A stretch of DNA of 64,000 nt, taken from Paenibacillus sp. FSL R5-0623. GTDB taxonomy: Bacteria; Bacillota; Bacilli; Paenibacillales; Paenibacillaceae. Position 1 is the stretch's first letter. Every line of letters begins with the position of its first letter. The stretch covers positions 2,108,001 through 2,172,000 of the forward strand of contig NZ_CP150233.1 in NCBI RefSeq assembly GCF_037974265.1, read 5' to 3'. Under the pieces are notes generated by a model, which was not told the origin of the DNA, did not search any database, and saw only the letters and a program-made list of their open reading frames with translations. The position numbers and the translations under genes were made by a program. Below, piece by piece: positions 24,155 through 32,206 of this stretch.

Positions 24155-24517
24155 TTATACCTCTTGTGAGGATCTCGCCAGAACCTCATTTGTATACGTT
24201 TCTCCCCAATCTCGCATGCTGAAGATAATCGGCCGTAACGTTTCACCAAATGGTGTGAGGGAATACTCCACTTTAGGTGGGATCTGGGGGTATATTTCAC
24301 GATGAACAATTCCGCTGCCTTCCAACTCTCGAAGTTGCAGGGTGAGCATACGCTGGGTGATGTCAGGAAACAATTTTCGGATCTCGTTAAATCTCAAAGG
24401 ACCAGAGAATAAATGATACAGAATGGCACCTTTCCACTTGCCTCCGATCACACTAAGGGTGACTTCCACGGAACAGCCGTATGGCGCGGGACATAGCTTG
24501 GATGCGTCCTTTTTCAT
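24155..24517 (-). CDS. HxlR-family transcriptional regulator
   Basis: A 120-residue winged-helix regulator with the family core [36 protein letters not shown] and [10 protein letters not shown]. Cys residues near the N-terminus (CPAPYGC) are at the place of the redox-active cysteine of HxlR, YodB and HypR proteins, so sensing of electrophiles or disulfide stress is possible. No dependent gene is adjacent in the divergent direction. A GTAC-N5-GTAC repeat 67-79 bases upstream of the start may be its own operator. A ribosome site (GGAGGTG) precedes the ATG. Confidence 0.9.
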   Translation of the reverse strand: MKKDASKLCPAPYGCSVEVTLSVIGGKWKGAILYHLFSGPLRFNEIRKLFPDITQRMLTLQLRELEGSGIVHREIYPQIPPKVEYSLTPFGETLRPIIFSMRDWGETYTNEVLARSSQEV

Positions 24518-24583
24518 TATAAGTACACCTCCACTTTACGGTGATTTTCTATAGTATCTATTTGGGTGGTTACATTACATAAA

Positions 24584-24596
24584 GTACGTATAGTAC
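24584..24596. promoter_or_regulatory. Candidate HxlR-type operator
   Basis: GTACGTATAGTAC: two GTAC half-sites separated by five bases, upstream of the HxlR gene on its promoter side. HxlR-family sites are short GTAC/ACTA-rich dyads, so autoregulation is plausible but unproved. Confidence 0.35.
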
Positions 24597-24678
24597 ATGA
24601 AAGAGCATATCACTTATTATTCAGATTATAAACCCTAATTATAGGCAAAGGCTGACGGGTTGATGTCTATATGATAAA

Positions 24679-24703
24679 AAAGAGCCCCGGTTTCAGGCTC
24701 CTC
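24679..24703 (-). terminator. Terminator of the Gfo/Idh gene
   Basis: On the minus strand, GAGCC-TGAAACCGG-GGCTC followed by six T residues, 38 bases after the stop codon. Confidence 0.8.
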
Positions 24704-24740
24704 TCTGGATGTATAAAATATGATGATGAGCGTATATACG

Positions 24741-25733
24741 CTACTTCAGTGACGATAGAATGGTGTCACATAGAGCCATCGTTGCAATATTATCCTTGGC
24801 GCTGGAATGTGGAACAGTCTGATTCTGGCAACACGCGATAAAGTGCACCATTTCACCAACAAACCCGCGTAGATAAAGGTCGCGATAAGCTCCTGACATG
24901 GGAGATCCGGAAGGTGTATATACGGTATCTTGCTCTTCGAGAGATTTCCAGGGAAGGCTGGCCGAGCTTCGGGATTGATGAACAGTAAGTGTGTTGATCT
25001 CTTCAGCTGACGCAAATCCGTTGTCGAAGGTGACGAGTACACTTTCACTCTCCCGTGACCAAGCACTCATGCCGGTAAAATAAGCGCTGCCTACCACGTT
25101 ATTCTCAAATACAAGGGAAATGCTTTGATTAATGTGTTCCCCATCCTTCACGGTTGTGCCTGTAACCCGTATTACTTCCCCGAATAAGTAACGCATCAGA
25201 TCGACCATATGAATGGCAGCGAGCTTCATGAACTGTTCCTCATCCTTGCAAAATGGGGTACTGTCTACAGCGAATTTCATCTGGAATGAACATACCTTAC
25301 CTAGCGAACCACTATCAATTAGCTCCCTCAGCTTCATGTATACGGGGGCATAACGTTTCATAAAACCAACCATGACAACGACGCCAGCCTGCTCGGCAGC
25401 TTCTGCTACAGTGGCGGCTTCCGCTGCGTTCCATCCGAGCGGCTTATCCACGTATACATTCTTGCCAGCCCGAATGCATTCGAGAACAAGAGCGGTCTGA
25501 TCTACAGGCTGGGCGACCACAACGACTCCGTCACAGATTTCCTGCTGCAACATAAGCTGAGCATTATCATACGCTTGTCCGTTGCTACCAAATCGCAGCA
25601 GAGCTGCTTCAGAGCGTTCCATACTGCGTGTGGCAATGGCCTGGATCTGCGCTCCGGCTTCAACAACAGAAGGGTAAATATTCGTGGATGCATGAAACCC
25701 GGCACCGATAAAGCACAGATGGGTTGTTTTCAA
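24741..25733 (-). CDS. Gfo/Idh/MocA-family oxidoreductase
   Basis: A 330-residue NAD(P)-dependent sugar or inositol-type dehydrogenase. The N-terminal Rossmann motif is LCFIGAGFHAS; the family motif appears as NVYVDKPLGWN, with the catalytic Lys of the EKP motif (Asp replaces Glu); VVMVGFMKRYAP and a C-terminal alpha/beta domain follow. The start is taken as TTG 25733, which has AAGGAGAG seven bases upstream and gives LKTTHLCFIGAG; upstream ATG codons lack a ribosome site. It is monocistronic with its own terminator, so the substrate cannot be read from context. Confidence 0.85.
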   Translation of the reverse strand: MKTTHLCFIGAGFHASTNIYPSVVEAGAQIQAIATRSMERSEAALLRFGSNGQAYDNAQLMLQQEICDGVVVVAQPVDQTALVLECIRAGKNVYVDKPLGWNAAEAATVAEAAEQAGVVVMVGFMKRYAPVYMKLRELIDSGSLGKVCSFQMKFAVDSTPFCKDEEQFMKLAAIHMVDLMRYLFGEVIRVTGTTVKDGEHINQSISLVFENNVVGSAYFTGMSAWSRESESVLVTFDNGFASAEEINTLTVHQSRSSASLPWKSLEEQDTVYTPSGSPMSGAYRDLYLRGFVGEMVHFIACCQNQTVPHSSAKDNIATMALCDTILSSLK

Positions 25734-25819
25734 GGTGGATCTCTCCTTCATTTTTGCATTCTTATGGATGGTATATTTGTTGTTTAATGCTACGATAGGG
25801 TGTTTGAAGTTGAGAAAAA

Positions 25820-25833
25820 AGGACATATGTCCT
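25820..25833. promoter_or_regulatory. Perfect 14-base palindrome before the Gfo/Idh gene
   Basis: AGGACATATGTCCT lies about 87 bases upstream of the TTG start on the minus strand. It could be a regulator site for that gene. No regulator is adjacent. Confidence 0.3.
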
Positions 25834-25857
25834 ATTCTTGAATGAATAAAAAAGAAG

Positions 25858-25886
25858 TTGCATTTTTATTTTGGAGCATGTATACT
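25858..25886 (+). promoter_or_regulatory. Promoter of tRNA-Leu
   Basis: TTGCAT (25858-25863), 17 bases, TATACT (25881-25886), about 70 bases upstream of the tRNA. No other plus-strand gene follows directly. Confidence 0.7.
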
Positions 25887-25958
25887 CTGAATTACGGTAA
25901 AACAAGGAATTGTTTCACCGGAACGCTTTTCATCGATGGATGAGGAGATACATATTAT

Positions 25959-26042
<84 letters not shown>

Positions 26043-26053
26043 TCTAACAAAAA

Positions 26054-26096
26054 AGGTTCGTGAGTTGCTCTAGGGCAATTCACGAACCTTTTTTTA
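26054..26096 (+). terminator. Terminator of tRNA-Leu
   Basis: A 15-base stem AGGTTCGTGAGTTGC/GCAATTCACGAACCT (one G-T pair), loop TCTAGG, then eight T residues. Confidence 0.93.
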
Positions 26097-26147
26097 TTTT
26101 GTGGATCATTCGTGTGAAGCCTGCATTTTGCTACCAGCATGCTAATG

Positions 26148-26333
26148 CTAATGTTGCCGCTGGCGCAGAATGACTGCCGTGATGATCCCGGCAATGGCTC
26201 CTGCAATACCAAATAGCGTTACACTGGCAACCACTTCAACCGACTGGAGACGAAACAAAAAAGCGATACCGCTGCCAAAAGTGGTTCCGGCGAGAAATCC
26301 GAGCGAAATTCCTAATTCTTTCGTTAATTTCAT
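26148..26333 (-). CDS. Small membrane protein with two hydrophobic segments
   Basis: A 61-residue protein starting MKLTKELGISLGFLAGTTFG. Two hydrophobic segments (about 8-24 and 34-54) and a basic C-terminus (LRQRQH) predict a hairpin in the membrane with both ends inside. ATG 26333 follows GTAGGTGAA on the minus strand. It is between the tRNA and the araM-like gene and is transcribed away from the latter. No family recognised. Confidence 0.55.
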   Translation of the reverse strand: MKLTKELGISLGFLAGTTFGSGIAFLFRLQSVEVVASVTLFGIAGAIAGIITAVILRQRQH

Positions 26334-26491
26334 TGCTTCACCTACTTGGAAATGTGAGATATGGATTTGCAAATATTGGGTACAGGCAGTAAAGTGTGAT
26401 CAGGAAAATCATCACATTTTATTTCCTTTTTTATCTTGTGGTTTTAACCCGTTAATTATGCATGATATCTCATATGGGAGGGTAAGAGCGA

Positions 26492-27646
26492 ATGAATATG
26501 AACGAACGAATTGCAGCATGGAATGAGGAAGCACAGCAGTGTGCTTGCGGTCATCAACACAGAGTGGTGGATATGCTGATACATCTGGAAGCTGGTGCCA
26601 TTCAGAGGTTACCGGGTTATTTGTCTGAGCAAGGATATCTTCAGGTGACGGTTGTTTATGATCAACATACGTTTCGGGCCGCCGGATCTGATGTGCTGAG
26701 TAGTATTCGCGAAGCGGGAATGCATGTGGATGAGATCGCTCTACCGGAGAATCGCACGGGGGATATCATTGCGGATGAAGCAGCTATTGTACAAGTCATG
26801 TTGGGTGTGAGACTCGAAAGTCAGGCTGTAATTGCGGTGGGTTCAGGTACCATTCATGATCTGGTGAGATTTGTTTGTTCCAAAATGAACAAGCCCTTTC
26901 TGTCGATACCGACAGCGGCTTCAGTGGATGGGTTTACCTCTGCGGGTGCACCCTTAATTGTAAGCGGAATCAAACAGACATTTCAGGCTGTTCCGCCTGA
27001 AGCCATTTTTGCCGATATGAATATCCTGGAGCAAGCTCCCCAAGTGATGACGGCTGCCGGATTCGGAGATATGCTTGGCAAATATACTTCCCTTGCAGAC
27101 TGGATCGTTTCTCGTGAACTGGGCGGAGAACCGTTCTGTCCGGTCGCTTATCGGATGACAGAAGAAGCGCTGAATACCTGCATAGATCATGTACAAGCTA
27201 TTGCGGAGGGGCGAGCAGAGGGAGTAGCTGTATTAATGGACGCATTAATTGTTTCCGGTATCTCCATGCTGATCATTGACCATTCCCGTCCGGCATCCGG
27301 AGGTGAGCATCATCTGTCCCATATTTTGGAGATGGATCTGATGCAAGCGGGAGAAAGACCGGTTCTGCATGGTGCCAAAGTTGGCGTAGCATGTGCATTG
27401 CTTACAGTGAAATATAAAGAACTTGCACAGACATCGGATGAACCAGTGTTTGGGATATATGATCAATTGCCGGAGGCTTCTCAGCTCATCGCATGGTTGG
27501 AACAAGTAGGTGGACCTGTGACTACTGAGCAACTCGGTGTAACCCCGGAGATGGTGGAACATGCATTCAACACAGCGCATACGCTTCGTCCTCGATATAC
27601 CGGATTGAGATATATCAATGAAGTGTTAAACACGAGTTTAGGATGA
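26492..27646 (+). CDS. araM: sn-glycerol-1-phosphate dehydrogenase (AraM/EgsA type)
   Basis: A 384-residue iron/metal-dependent dehydrogenase of the AraM/EgsA family. It shows VIAVGSGTIHDLVRF for NAD(H) binding, FLSIPTAASVDGFTSAGAPL, the metal region AAGFGDMLGKYTSLADW (Asp ligand) and GGEHHLSH plus a later His for the other ligands. It reduces dihydroxyacetone phosphate to glycerol 1-phosphate. Bacillus AraM does this to supply heptaprenylglyceryl phosphate, an archaeal-type lipid. No arabinose genes are nearby here, so the gene is not part of an ara operon. The first 30 residues hold a CACGHQHR cluster that is unusual. ATG 26492 follows GAGGG. Confidence 0.88.
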   Translation: MNMNERIAAWNEEAQQCACGHQHRVVDMLIHLEAGAIQRLPGYLSEQGYLQVTVVYDQHTFRAAGSDVLSSIREAGMHVDEIALPENRTGDIIADEAAIVQVMLGVRLESQAVIAVGSGTIHDLVRFVCSKMNKPFLSIPTAASVDGFTSAGAPLIVSGIKQTFQAVPPEAIFADMNILEQAPQVMTAAGFGDMLGKYTSLADWIVSRELGGEPFCPVAYRMTEEALNTCIDHVQAIAEGRAEGVAVLMDALIVSGISMLIIDHSRPASGGEHHLSHILEMDLMQAGERPVLHGAKVGVACALLTVKYKELAQTSDEPVFGIYDQLPEASQLIAWLEQVGGPVTTEQLGVTPEMVEHAFNTAHTLRPRYTGLRYINEVLNTSLG

Positions 27647-27814
27647 CCTTTTAGAGAGAATGATCATGATGAAATGCATTAACTTCACTTGTAGCGGGCT
27701 GTGATGGCTCTCCTTGGGAGCAAAAGACGAAAAAGGGTAGGTTATCTGACATTTCTGATGGAATAGCCAGAATAGTGCTTCAAGTCCGAGAGAGAAGGCA
27801 TGCATTTATTTTAA

Positions 27815-27858
27815 AAAAGGCTCTGGCCTCCCTATGGGGAGATCAGAGCCTTTTGGCT
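27815..27858. terminator. Bidirectional terminator
   Basis: AAAAGGCTCTG/CAGAGCCTTTT with an inner CTCCCTATGGGGAG hairpin. It lies between the araM-like gene and the convergent tandem-HTH gene. Confidence 0.9.
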
Positions 27859-27868
27859 GTTCGCTTAT

Positions 27869-28465
27869 TTAGTTGTTGCGACGATCTTTCAAGATGACAT
27901 CTGCGAACAAAATAGTTTTCGGGATACGGAAAAATTGCTCCGCTTGTTCCTGAAATGCAGCAGAAGGCAGTGTTCCCTGATGCAGCCATTTGCGGAAAGT
28001 GCCGGGATGAACCCCGATCCAGTGGCTGACATCTGTCACCGACAGATCATGGACCATACACAAGCCTGTCAAAATACGGTTACTAACCGGAGAACGGGTC
28101 ACCGTACGCTTCATGAAGCGAGATGACTCGGGTTGACATATGACAGGGCTATTACGCACAACTTCTTCATTGAAGAGAATATGACGCGGGTAGCCGAGTA
28201 ATTGGCAAGTCTTGTCCAAATTGGTACTGCCGGGTATCCGTCCTTCATATACCCACGCACTGACACTGCGTGAAGAGATGGAGAGGTCTTCAGCAAGCTG
28301 GGACAACTTGATATCATTGGCCATCAGCACGGCAAGAAGAACACGGTTGCGGATTTGACAGCGTGTCGGTTTTCGGAATCGTTTAACACGGACGCCTTTT
28401 CCCAAGTATTTACGGTTGATCAGAGACCACGCCTGGATGGAATGTTGTTCTGGTTGATTAGGCAT
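27869..28465 (-). CDS. Tandem helix-turn-helix protein
   Basis: A 198-residue protein made of two similar Xre-like helix-turn-helix units. Unit 1 (about 40-100) reads RNRVLLAVLMANDIKLSQLA, then SSRSVSAWVYEGRIPG and GYPRHILFNEEV. Unit 2 (about 128-192) reads SNRILTGLCMVHDLSVTDVS, then HPGTFRKWLHQGTLPS and RIPKTILFADVI. The same order of helices, the W-x-x-x-G-x-(I/L)-P turn and the closing ILF motif show an internal duplication. The basic N-terminus (KGVRVKRFRKPTRCQIR) may also bind nucleic acid. I do not recognise a named family. It is monocistronic. Confidence 0.7.
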   Translation of the reverse strand: MPNQPEQHSIQAWSLINRKYLGKGVRVKRFRKPTRCQIRNRVLLAVLMANDIKLSQLAEDLSISSRSVSAWVYEGRIPGSTNLDKTCQLLGYPRHILFNEEVVRNSPVICQPESSRFMKRTVTRSPVSNRILTGLCMVHDLSVTDVSHWIGVHPGTFRKWLHQGTLPSAAFQEQAEQFFRIPKTILFADVILKDRRNN

Positions 28466-28913
28466 ATTTCCTCCGATTTTTTTTAACCAAATACTACAAT
28501 AAACAACGGGGTACTTTCAAGTGCCGGGATTACCGGTTACAAATGCGTCAATGCGTCAATTCATGATAAAGAGGGAACTACGAACTAGACCATGCGCAAT
28601 TCACATCCTAGTATATTCCTAGATTACAATGTTTCACTAAAAATGAGGGGAGAAATTCGGCAGGAATAAAAATAATATAGTTCTAATTACTTATTATTAG
28701 GTCTAAAGAACTTTTATCTGTTTTTTGTTGATATGATGCGGTTTATTTCCCTGAATTCCCCAAAAGCATGTGATTTTCGTTCCCCTGTTGCGAAGAGGAT
28801 GTGCACAAATCTGAAATGATAAATCCGCGTGTTCAGCATGACATGTGACCTGTCAAATCTCTTACTTTTACATATATTGTATGATACTCAAGTGTAAGGG
28901 AGAGGTGAGGGAC
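28466..28913. other. AT-rich intergenic region
   Basis: 448 bases between the divergent tandem-HTH and holin-like genes. It is AT-rich and shows no convincing ORF, RNA gene or palindrome. Start regions and promoters of both genes must lie here, and the HTH protein is a candidate to act on it. Confidence 0.5.
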
Positions 28914-29462
28914 GTGCATCTATCTGTGAATACCTTTGCTGTCATCTCGGGAGCATTTGTTACGTTTGCTTTTGGCGGATGGGATCAATTGCTGAGCCTG
29001 CTCGCGGTCGCGATGGCTGTGGATTATATAACAGGTTTGGCAGCGGCGGTAAGAACAGGTGCCGGGTTAAATAGCAACATTGGATTCTGGGGGATTGCTC
29101 GCAAAGGGCTCATGCTGACTGTTGTTTTGCTTGCTCATCGAATTGATCTGATCATGGGAACCGATTTTATTAAAGGCGGAGCTATTTATTTCTATCTGGT
29201 GAATGAACTCATTTCGATTACTGAGAATTATGCCAAAATCGGTCTTCCATTGCCTGCAAAGCTGAGACAGGCCATTGCAGTGTTGAAGAAACAGGAGGAT
29301 CAGGAGTATCTGACGAATCGTGAATGGTCCAAACCGCAGCAAACTCCAGACAACATCAAGCAGCAGGCTGAAACAGGACAAACTCTGCAGGATGAATCCG
29401 CGAAACAGACGGAGGATGGATCTCAAAAGAAATCCGAATCGAAAGAAAACGGTTCGGATTAG
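28914..29462 (+). CDS. Phage-type holin family protein (toxin secretion/phage lysis holin)
   Basis: A 182-residue protein. Hydrophobic segments at about 9-25 and 26-47 and a third near 66-80 and beyond match the Phage_holin_4/TcdE-like family, with DYITGLAAAVRTGAGLNS and GFWGIARKG as its conserved loop. The C-terminal 60 residues are polar, Gln/Lys/Glu-rich and disordered. GTG 28914 is chosen because AGAGGTGAGG precedes it; upstream in-frame starts lie before the ribosome site. There is no endolysin or other phage gene nearby, so this is a stand-alone cellular holin-like protein, possibly used in secretion or spore-mother-cell lysis. Confidence 0.8.
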   Translation: MHLSVNTFAVISGAFVTFAFGGWDQLLSLLAVAMAVDYITGLAAAVRTGAGLNSNIGFWGIARKGLMLTVVLLAHRIDLIMGTDFIKGGAIYFYLVNELISITENYAKIGLPLPAKLRQAIAVLKKQEDQEYLTNREWSKPQQTPDNIKQQAETGQTLQDESAKQTEDGSQKKSESKENGSD

Positions 29463-29468
29463 TTTTTC
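29431..29468 (+). terminator. Terminator overlapping the holin-like stop codon
   Basis: AATCCGAA/TTCGGATT stem whose right arm includes the first base of the TAG stop, then TTTTTC. The hairpin is inside the coding tail, so the last codons are part of the terminator. Confidence 0.75.
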
Positions 29469-29583
29469 TTATCAAGAGAACGTTTCCAAGTATCCTTTCG
29501 TAATATAGAACGTTATGATATATTTTGGATACATGAAAATTCATTCATTCCTACTATTTATATTAAACGAGGTGCTTGCCCAG

Positions 29584-29871
29584 ATGATAAAACATATTGT
29601 TCTGTTCAAAATGAAAGATCGCTCAGCAGAAAGTATTGAAGCTGCAGCCCAGGTGCTTCGCAATCTGGAAGGTAAAATTGATGTCCTGGTTTCACTTGAA
29701 ATCGGGATTGATGTGCTTCGCTCGGAGAGATCGTTCGACATTTCACTCACGGCGGAGTTTGCGTCACTGGAGGATCTTCAGGCGTATCAGGTACACCCGC
29801 TTCATCAGGAAGTTATCAAGTACATGAACGAAGTCAGAGAACAGTCAATTGCAGTGGACTACGAAATCTGA
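29584..29871 (+). CDS. Dabb (stress-responsive A/B barrel) domain protein
   Basis: A 95-residue protein starting MIKHIVLFKMKDRSAESIEA, with FDISLTAEFASLEDLQAYQVHPLHQEV and ending in a strand IAVDYEI. This is the Dabb domain, a dimeric alpha+beta barrel of ferredoxin-like fold. The HPLHQ motif and the N-terminal HIVLFK are typical. Some members are stress-induced or act in polyketide cyclisation; most are unassigned. ATG 29584 follows GAGGTG; the longer upstream extension has no ribosome site. Confidence 0.88.
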   Translation: MIKHIVLFKMKDRSAESIEAAAQVLRNLEGKIDVLVSLEIGIDVLRSERSFDISLTAEFASLEDLQAYQVHPLHQEVIKYMNEVREQSIAVDYEI

Positions 29872-29910
29872 TCTGTCATTCAAACTACGTTGAGATAAAG
29901 GGGACTCTGC

Positions 29911-30021
29911 ATGAGCGATTTAAGAGACGTTATGGAATTTCTGTATATTTTTGTTGTGTTTCTAATCGCTTGTCCTGTGATGATATTCTGGCTTAAGCGA
30001 AGAGGGAAACGGAACCGATAA
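29911..30021 (+). CDS. 36-residue single-pass membrane peptide
   Basis: ATG 29911 opens a 36-codon frame ending in TAA at 30019-30021, with AAAGGGG about eight bases upstream. The peptide has a short polar N-terminus (MSDLRDVMEF), one hydrophobic segment (LYIFVVFLIACPVMIFWL) and a basic C-terminus (KRRGKRNR), predicting one membrane span with the C-terminus inside. It is 39 bases after the Dabb gene and 24 bases before the HepT-like gene, consistent with one transcript. No family recognised; the good ribosome site and tight spacing argue that it is real. Confidence 0.6.
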   Translation: MSDLRDVMEFLYIFVVFLIACPVMIFWLKRRGKRNR

Positions 30022-30044
30022 CTCACTGAACGGGAAGTGAACGA

Positions 30045-30506
30045 ATGTATTATGTGAACAGAGAACAGATTGCCCGCCGGCTTGCTGCTGTACCGGAAGT
30101 AGCTGAAGGGCTTCGCGGGGCAGCAGAAGCTTGGGATGGCAGTCTCATGCTTGGGATGGTACAGGAACGTTGTCTTCACCTGGCGATCGAGATTGTTACC
30201 GATGTGGGAAGTTATCTGATAGACGGCTTCATCATGAGAGATGCGAGCAGCTATGATGATATTATTCAGATTAATTATGAAGAAAAGGTTTTTGATAATC
30301 CAACCTATGAGATATTGCGTCAGCTTGTCACGTTACGCAAGCCACTGGTGCAGGATTATTACACCTGGGAGCGGTCTGAGCTCCACCCACTTAGCGTAGA
30401 GTTGCCGAGTATACTTGAACATTTTACTACTCAGGTTAGTGCCTACGTGGAAAAAGAACTTGGTCCTTTCAATACGGCACAGGCCGAGGGACAGCGTAAG
30501 GAATGA
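30045..30506 (+). CDS. DUF86/HepT-like protein (YutE-like)
   Basis: A 153-residue helical protein related to Bacillus YutE. Shared landmarks are MYYVNREQIARRL at the start, LAIEIVTDVGSYLIDGFIMRD, SSYDDI and RKPLVQDYYTW. DUF86 includes HepT RNase toxins, whose catalytic motif is Rx4-6H in RNxLVHxY; here the His is Gln (RKPLVQDY), as in YutE, and no MntA nucleotidyltransferase antitoxin is adjacent. It is therefore more likely a housekeeping homologue than an active toxin. It follows the 36-residue membrane peptide and precedes the DUF4261 gene by 10 bases. Confidence 0.8.
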   Translation: MYYVNREQIARRLAAVPEVAEGLRGAAEAWDGSLMLGMVQERCLHLAIEIVTDVGSYLIDGFIMRDASSYDDIIQINYEEKVFDNPTYEILRQLVTLRKPLVQDYYTWERSELHPLSVELPSILEHFTTQVSAYVEKELGPFNTAQAEGQRKE

Positions 30507-30516
30507 GGGAAATCGC

Positions 30517-31431
30517 ATGACAAATGAATCAAAAGAATTCAATGAAGCAAATACTGAAAGTAACGAAACAAATGAAACACCTTCCGGATTCCATCCGGTG
30601 TATATGGTTGAACTCTTGTTCCGGGAACGTCCAGAGGTGGATCGCCTGCGTTTGCAGGAAGCAATGATTCGCCATACAGGACAAGTCCGACTGGATGTGA
30701 AACAAGAGAGCGGAGGGCAAAAGCATGAGATGCTTGTCTTCTATCATCTGGACCACAAGGTATCCTTTCAGGAAGGGGATATCCCTGCTCAGACTTGTAT
30801 GCTTCCTGTGAATGAAATTACGGATCGTGCACGTTTTGGCGGTGCTCTGCAACAAGCATGGCATTGGCCGGAAGTGGGACAGGTTGTAGAAGCTTCGCGG
30901 TACTCCATCCGGATACATGATATGTTCACGGCTGCCATGCCTCGAAAACAGCGATTGGAGCTGTTTCAGAAGACTGTGCTGGCAATCATGGAAAGTTTGA
31001 CCTGTGATGCGCTGTATTGGTATGGCAGTGATAAGCTGGTTGAACCTGAAGCATATACGCAAGCTCAGGAACGTGAGGAACATCTGTATGCAGCCATGAA
31101 CGTTCGAATGTATCAAGCCGGAGGTACAGAGGAGCAGCGCGGGTTGGTCATGGATACCGTGGGATTATCTGCGCTGGGTGTACCTGATGTCCAGTGTCAC
31201 TTCGTCGGTCTTGATCCGGATACGGTGGCTCAGACCTTACTGGGTGCAGCGTATTACATATTTGATCAGGGGGATGTCCTGCAAGATGGACAGACGCTGG
31301 GTTCCTCAGGTGGACGTCGCTGGCGTTGTGAACATCAGGCGGCATTGATTGCACCTGGACGATATGTTATTGATTTGGACCCGGGGGATGAGCATGCCGC
31401 GGCTGATCTCGAGCCGGCTCGTCAGAACTGA
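30517..31431 (+). CDS. DUF4261 domain protein
   Basis: A 304-residue cytoplasmic protein. A polar low-complexity N-terminus (about 1-22) is followed by PVYMVELLFRERPEVDRLRLQ. The C-terminal part, with LYWYGSDKLVEPEAY, VDTVGLSALGVPDVQCHF-type sequence and APGRYVIDLDPG, is the DUF4261 domain, whose function is unknown; some members occur with immunity or polymorphic-toxin proteins. ATG 30517 follows GAGGG; it lies ten bases after the HepT-like stop. The 184 bases after this gene show nothing I recognise. Confidence 0.75.
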   Translation: MTNESKEFNEANTESNETNETPSGFHPVYMVELLFRERPEVDRLRLQEAMIRHTGQVRLDVKQESGGQKHEMLVFYHLDHKVSFQEGDIPAQTCMLPVNEITDRARFGGALQQAWHWPEVGQVVEASRYSIRIHDMFTAAMPRKQRLELFQKTVLAIMESLTCDALYWYGSDKLVEPEAYTQAQEREEHLYAAMNVRMYQAGGTEEQRGLVMDTVGLSALGVPDVQCHFVGLDPDTVAQTLLGAAYYIFDQGDVLQDGQTLGSSGGRRWRCEHQAALIAPGRYVIDLDPGDEHAAADLEPARQN

Positions 31432-31615
31432 GTTAAGCCAAATCATTTGCTTCCATTCAAAAGGGGCGTTCAGATTATTTTTAACATCTGGAGTGTCAAG
31501 TCAAGCCTGTGCTGCTTATAATGCATCAACAGAGTAGGCATTCGCCCGGATGGCTGAGCGACAGACCGTTGCTTCTAGTCCGGTACTTAAACAATAGTAA
31601 AGGGAGAGATGTGAC

Positions 31616-31993
31616 GTGAAGGATTCTAACAAAAGTTTGTTGTGGGGAGCTCTTATTGGCTCCGTGGTTGGTTCAGTAACGGCATTGTTGCTGGCGCCGA
31701 AATCGGGACGTGAACTTCGTCAGGATATTACAGAAGGTGCTCGTCAGGTATCGGAGAAAGGTCAAGAACTGGCTGGTATCGTGGGAGAACAAAGTTCGCA
31801 GATCGTATCCAAAGTTAAAGAGACCGCAGATGTCGTGATTCAGGATATTCAATCCTGGCGCAATTGCGCTGAAGGGAAAGAAATTCGCATATCGGCAGCC
31901 ATTGTTGATAACGATATCGATAAAACAGTGGATGAACCCGGAATTGACATCGTAGCAAAGCTTCCTTCGGATGAGTCCAAGGACGACAACTAA
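31616..31993 (+). CDS. YtxH-domain protein
   Basis: A 125-residue protein. A short N-terminus leads into one membrane segment (LLWGALIGSVVGSVTALLLA) and the hallmark LAPKSGRELRQDI, followed by an amphipathic helix (TEGARQVSEKGQELAGIV) and an acidic tail. YtxH proteins are single-pass or peripheral proteins linked to general stress response in Bacillus. GTG 31616 follows AAAGGGAGAG. Confidence 0.88.
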   Translation: MKDSNKSLLWGALIGSVVGSVTALLLAPKSGRELRQDITEGARQVSEKGQELAGIVGEQSSQIVSKVKETADVVIQDIQSWRNCAEGKEIRISAAIVDNDIDKTVDEPGIDIVAKLPSDESKDDN

Positions 31994-32005
31994 GCAATGC
32001 TTGAT

Positions 32006-32045
32006 AAGCAGGCTTTCCTCTATTTAGAGGAGAGCCTGCTTTGTT
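32006..32045 (+). terminator. Rho-independent terminator
   Basis: AAGCAGGCT/AGCCTGCTT with an inner CCTC-TATTTA-GAGG hairpin and a short T-run. Confidence 0.88.
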
Positions 32046-32206
32046 GCGTGTCCACACATAGATGACTTAGCGTGTGGATTTAATTTGAACCCTGCGATGA
32101 AATCGGGTAAGATGTAGGTACCTTTTTGCCGGAATGTTCATACGGTAGGAAGAAAGCTCTGAGAAACAATCGTTTATAGAACCAATTCAATGAAGAAGGA
32201 AGCGGT

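Noticed and set aside
30045..30506. HepT/MntA toxin-antitoxin pair
   Set aside because: No nucleotidyltransferase gene is adjacent and the catalytic His is replaced by Gln.
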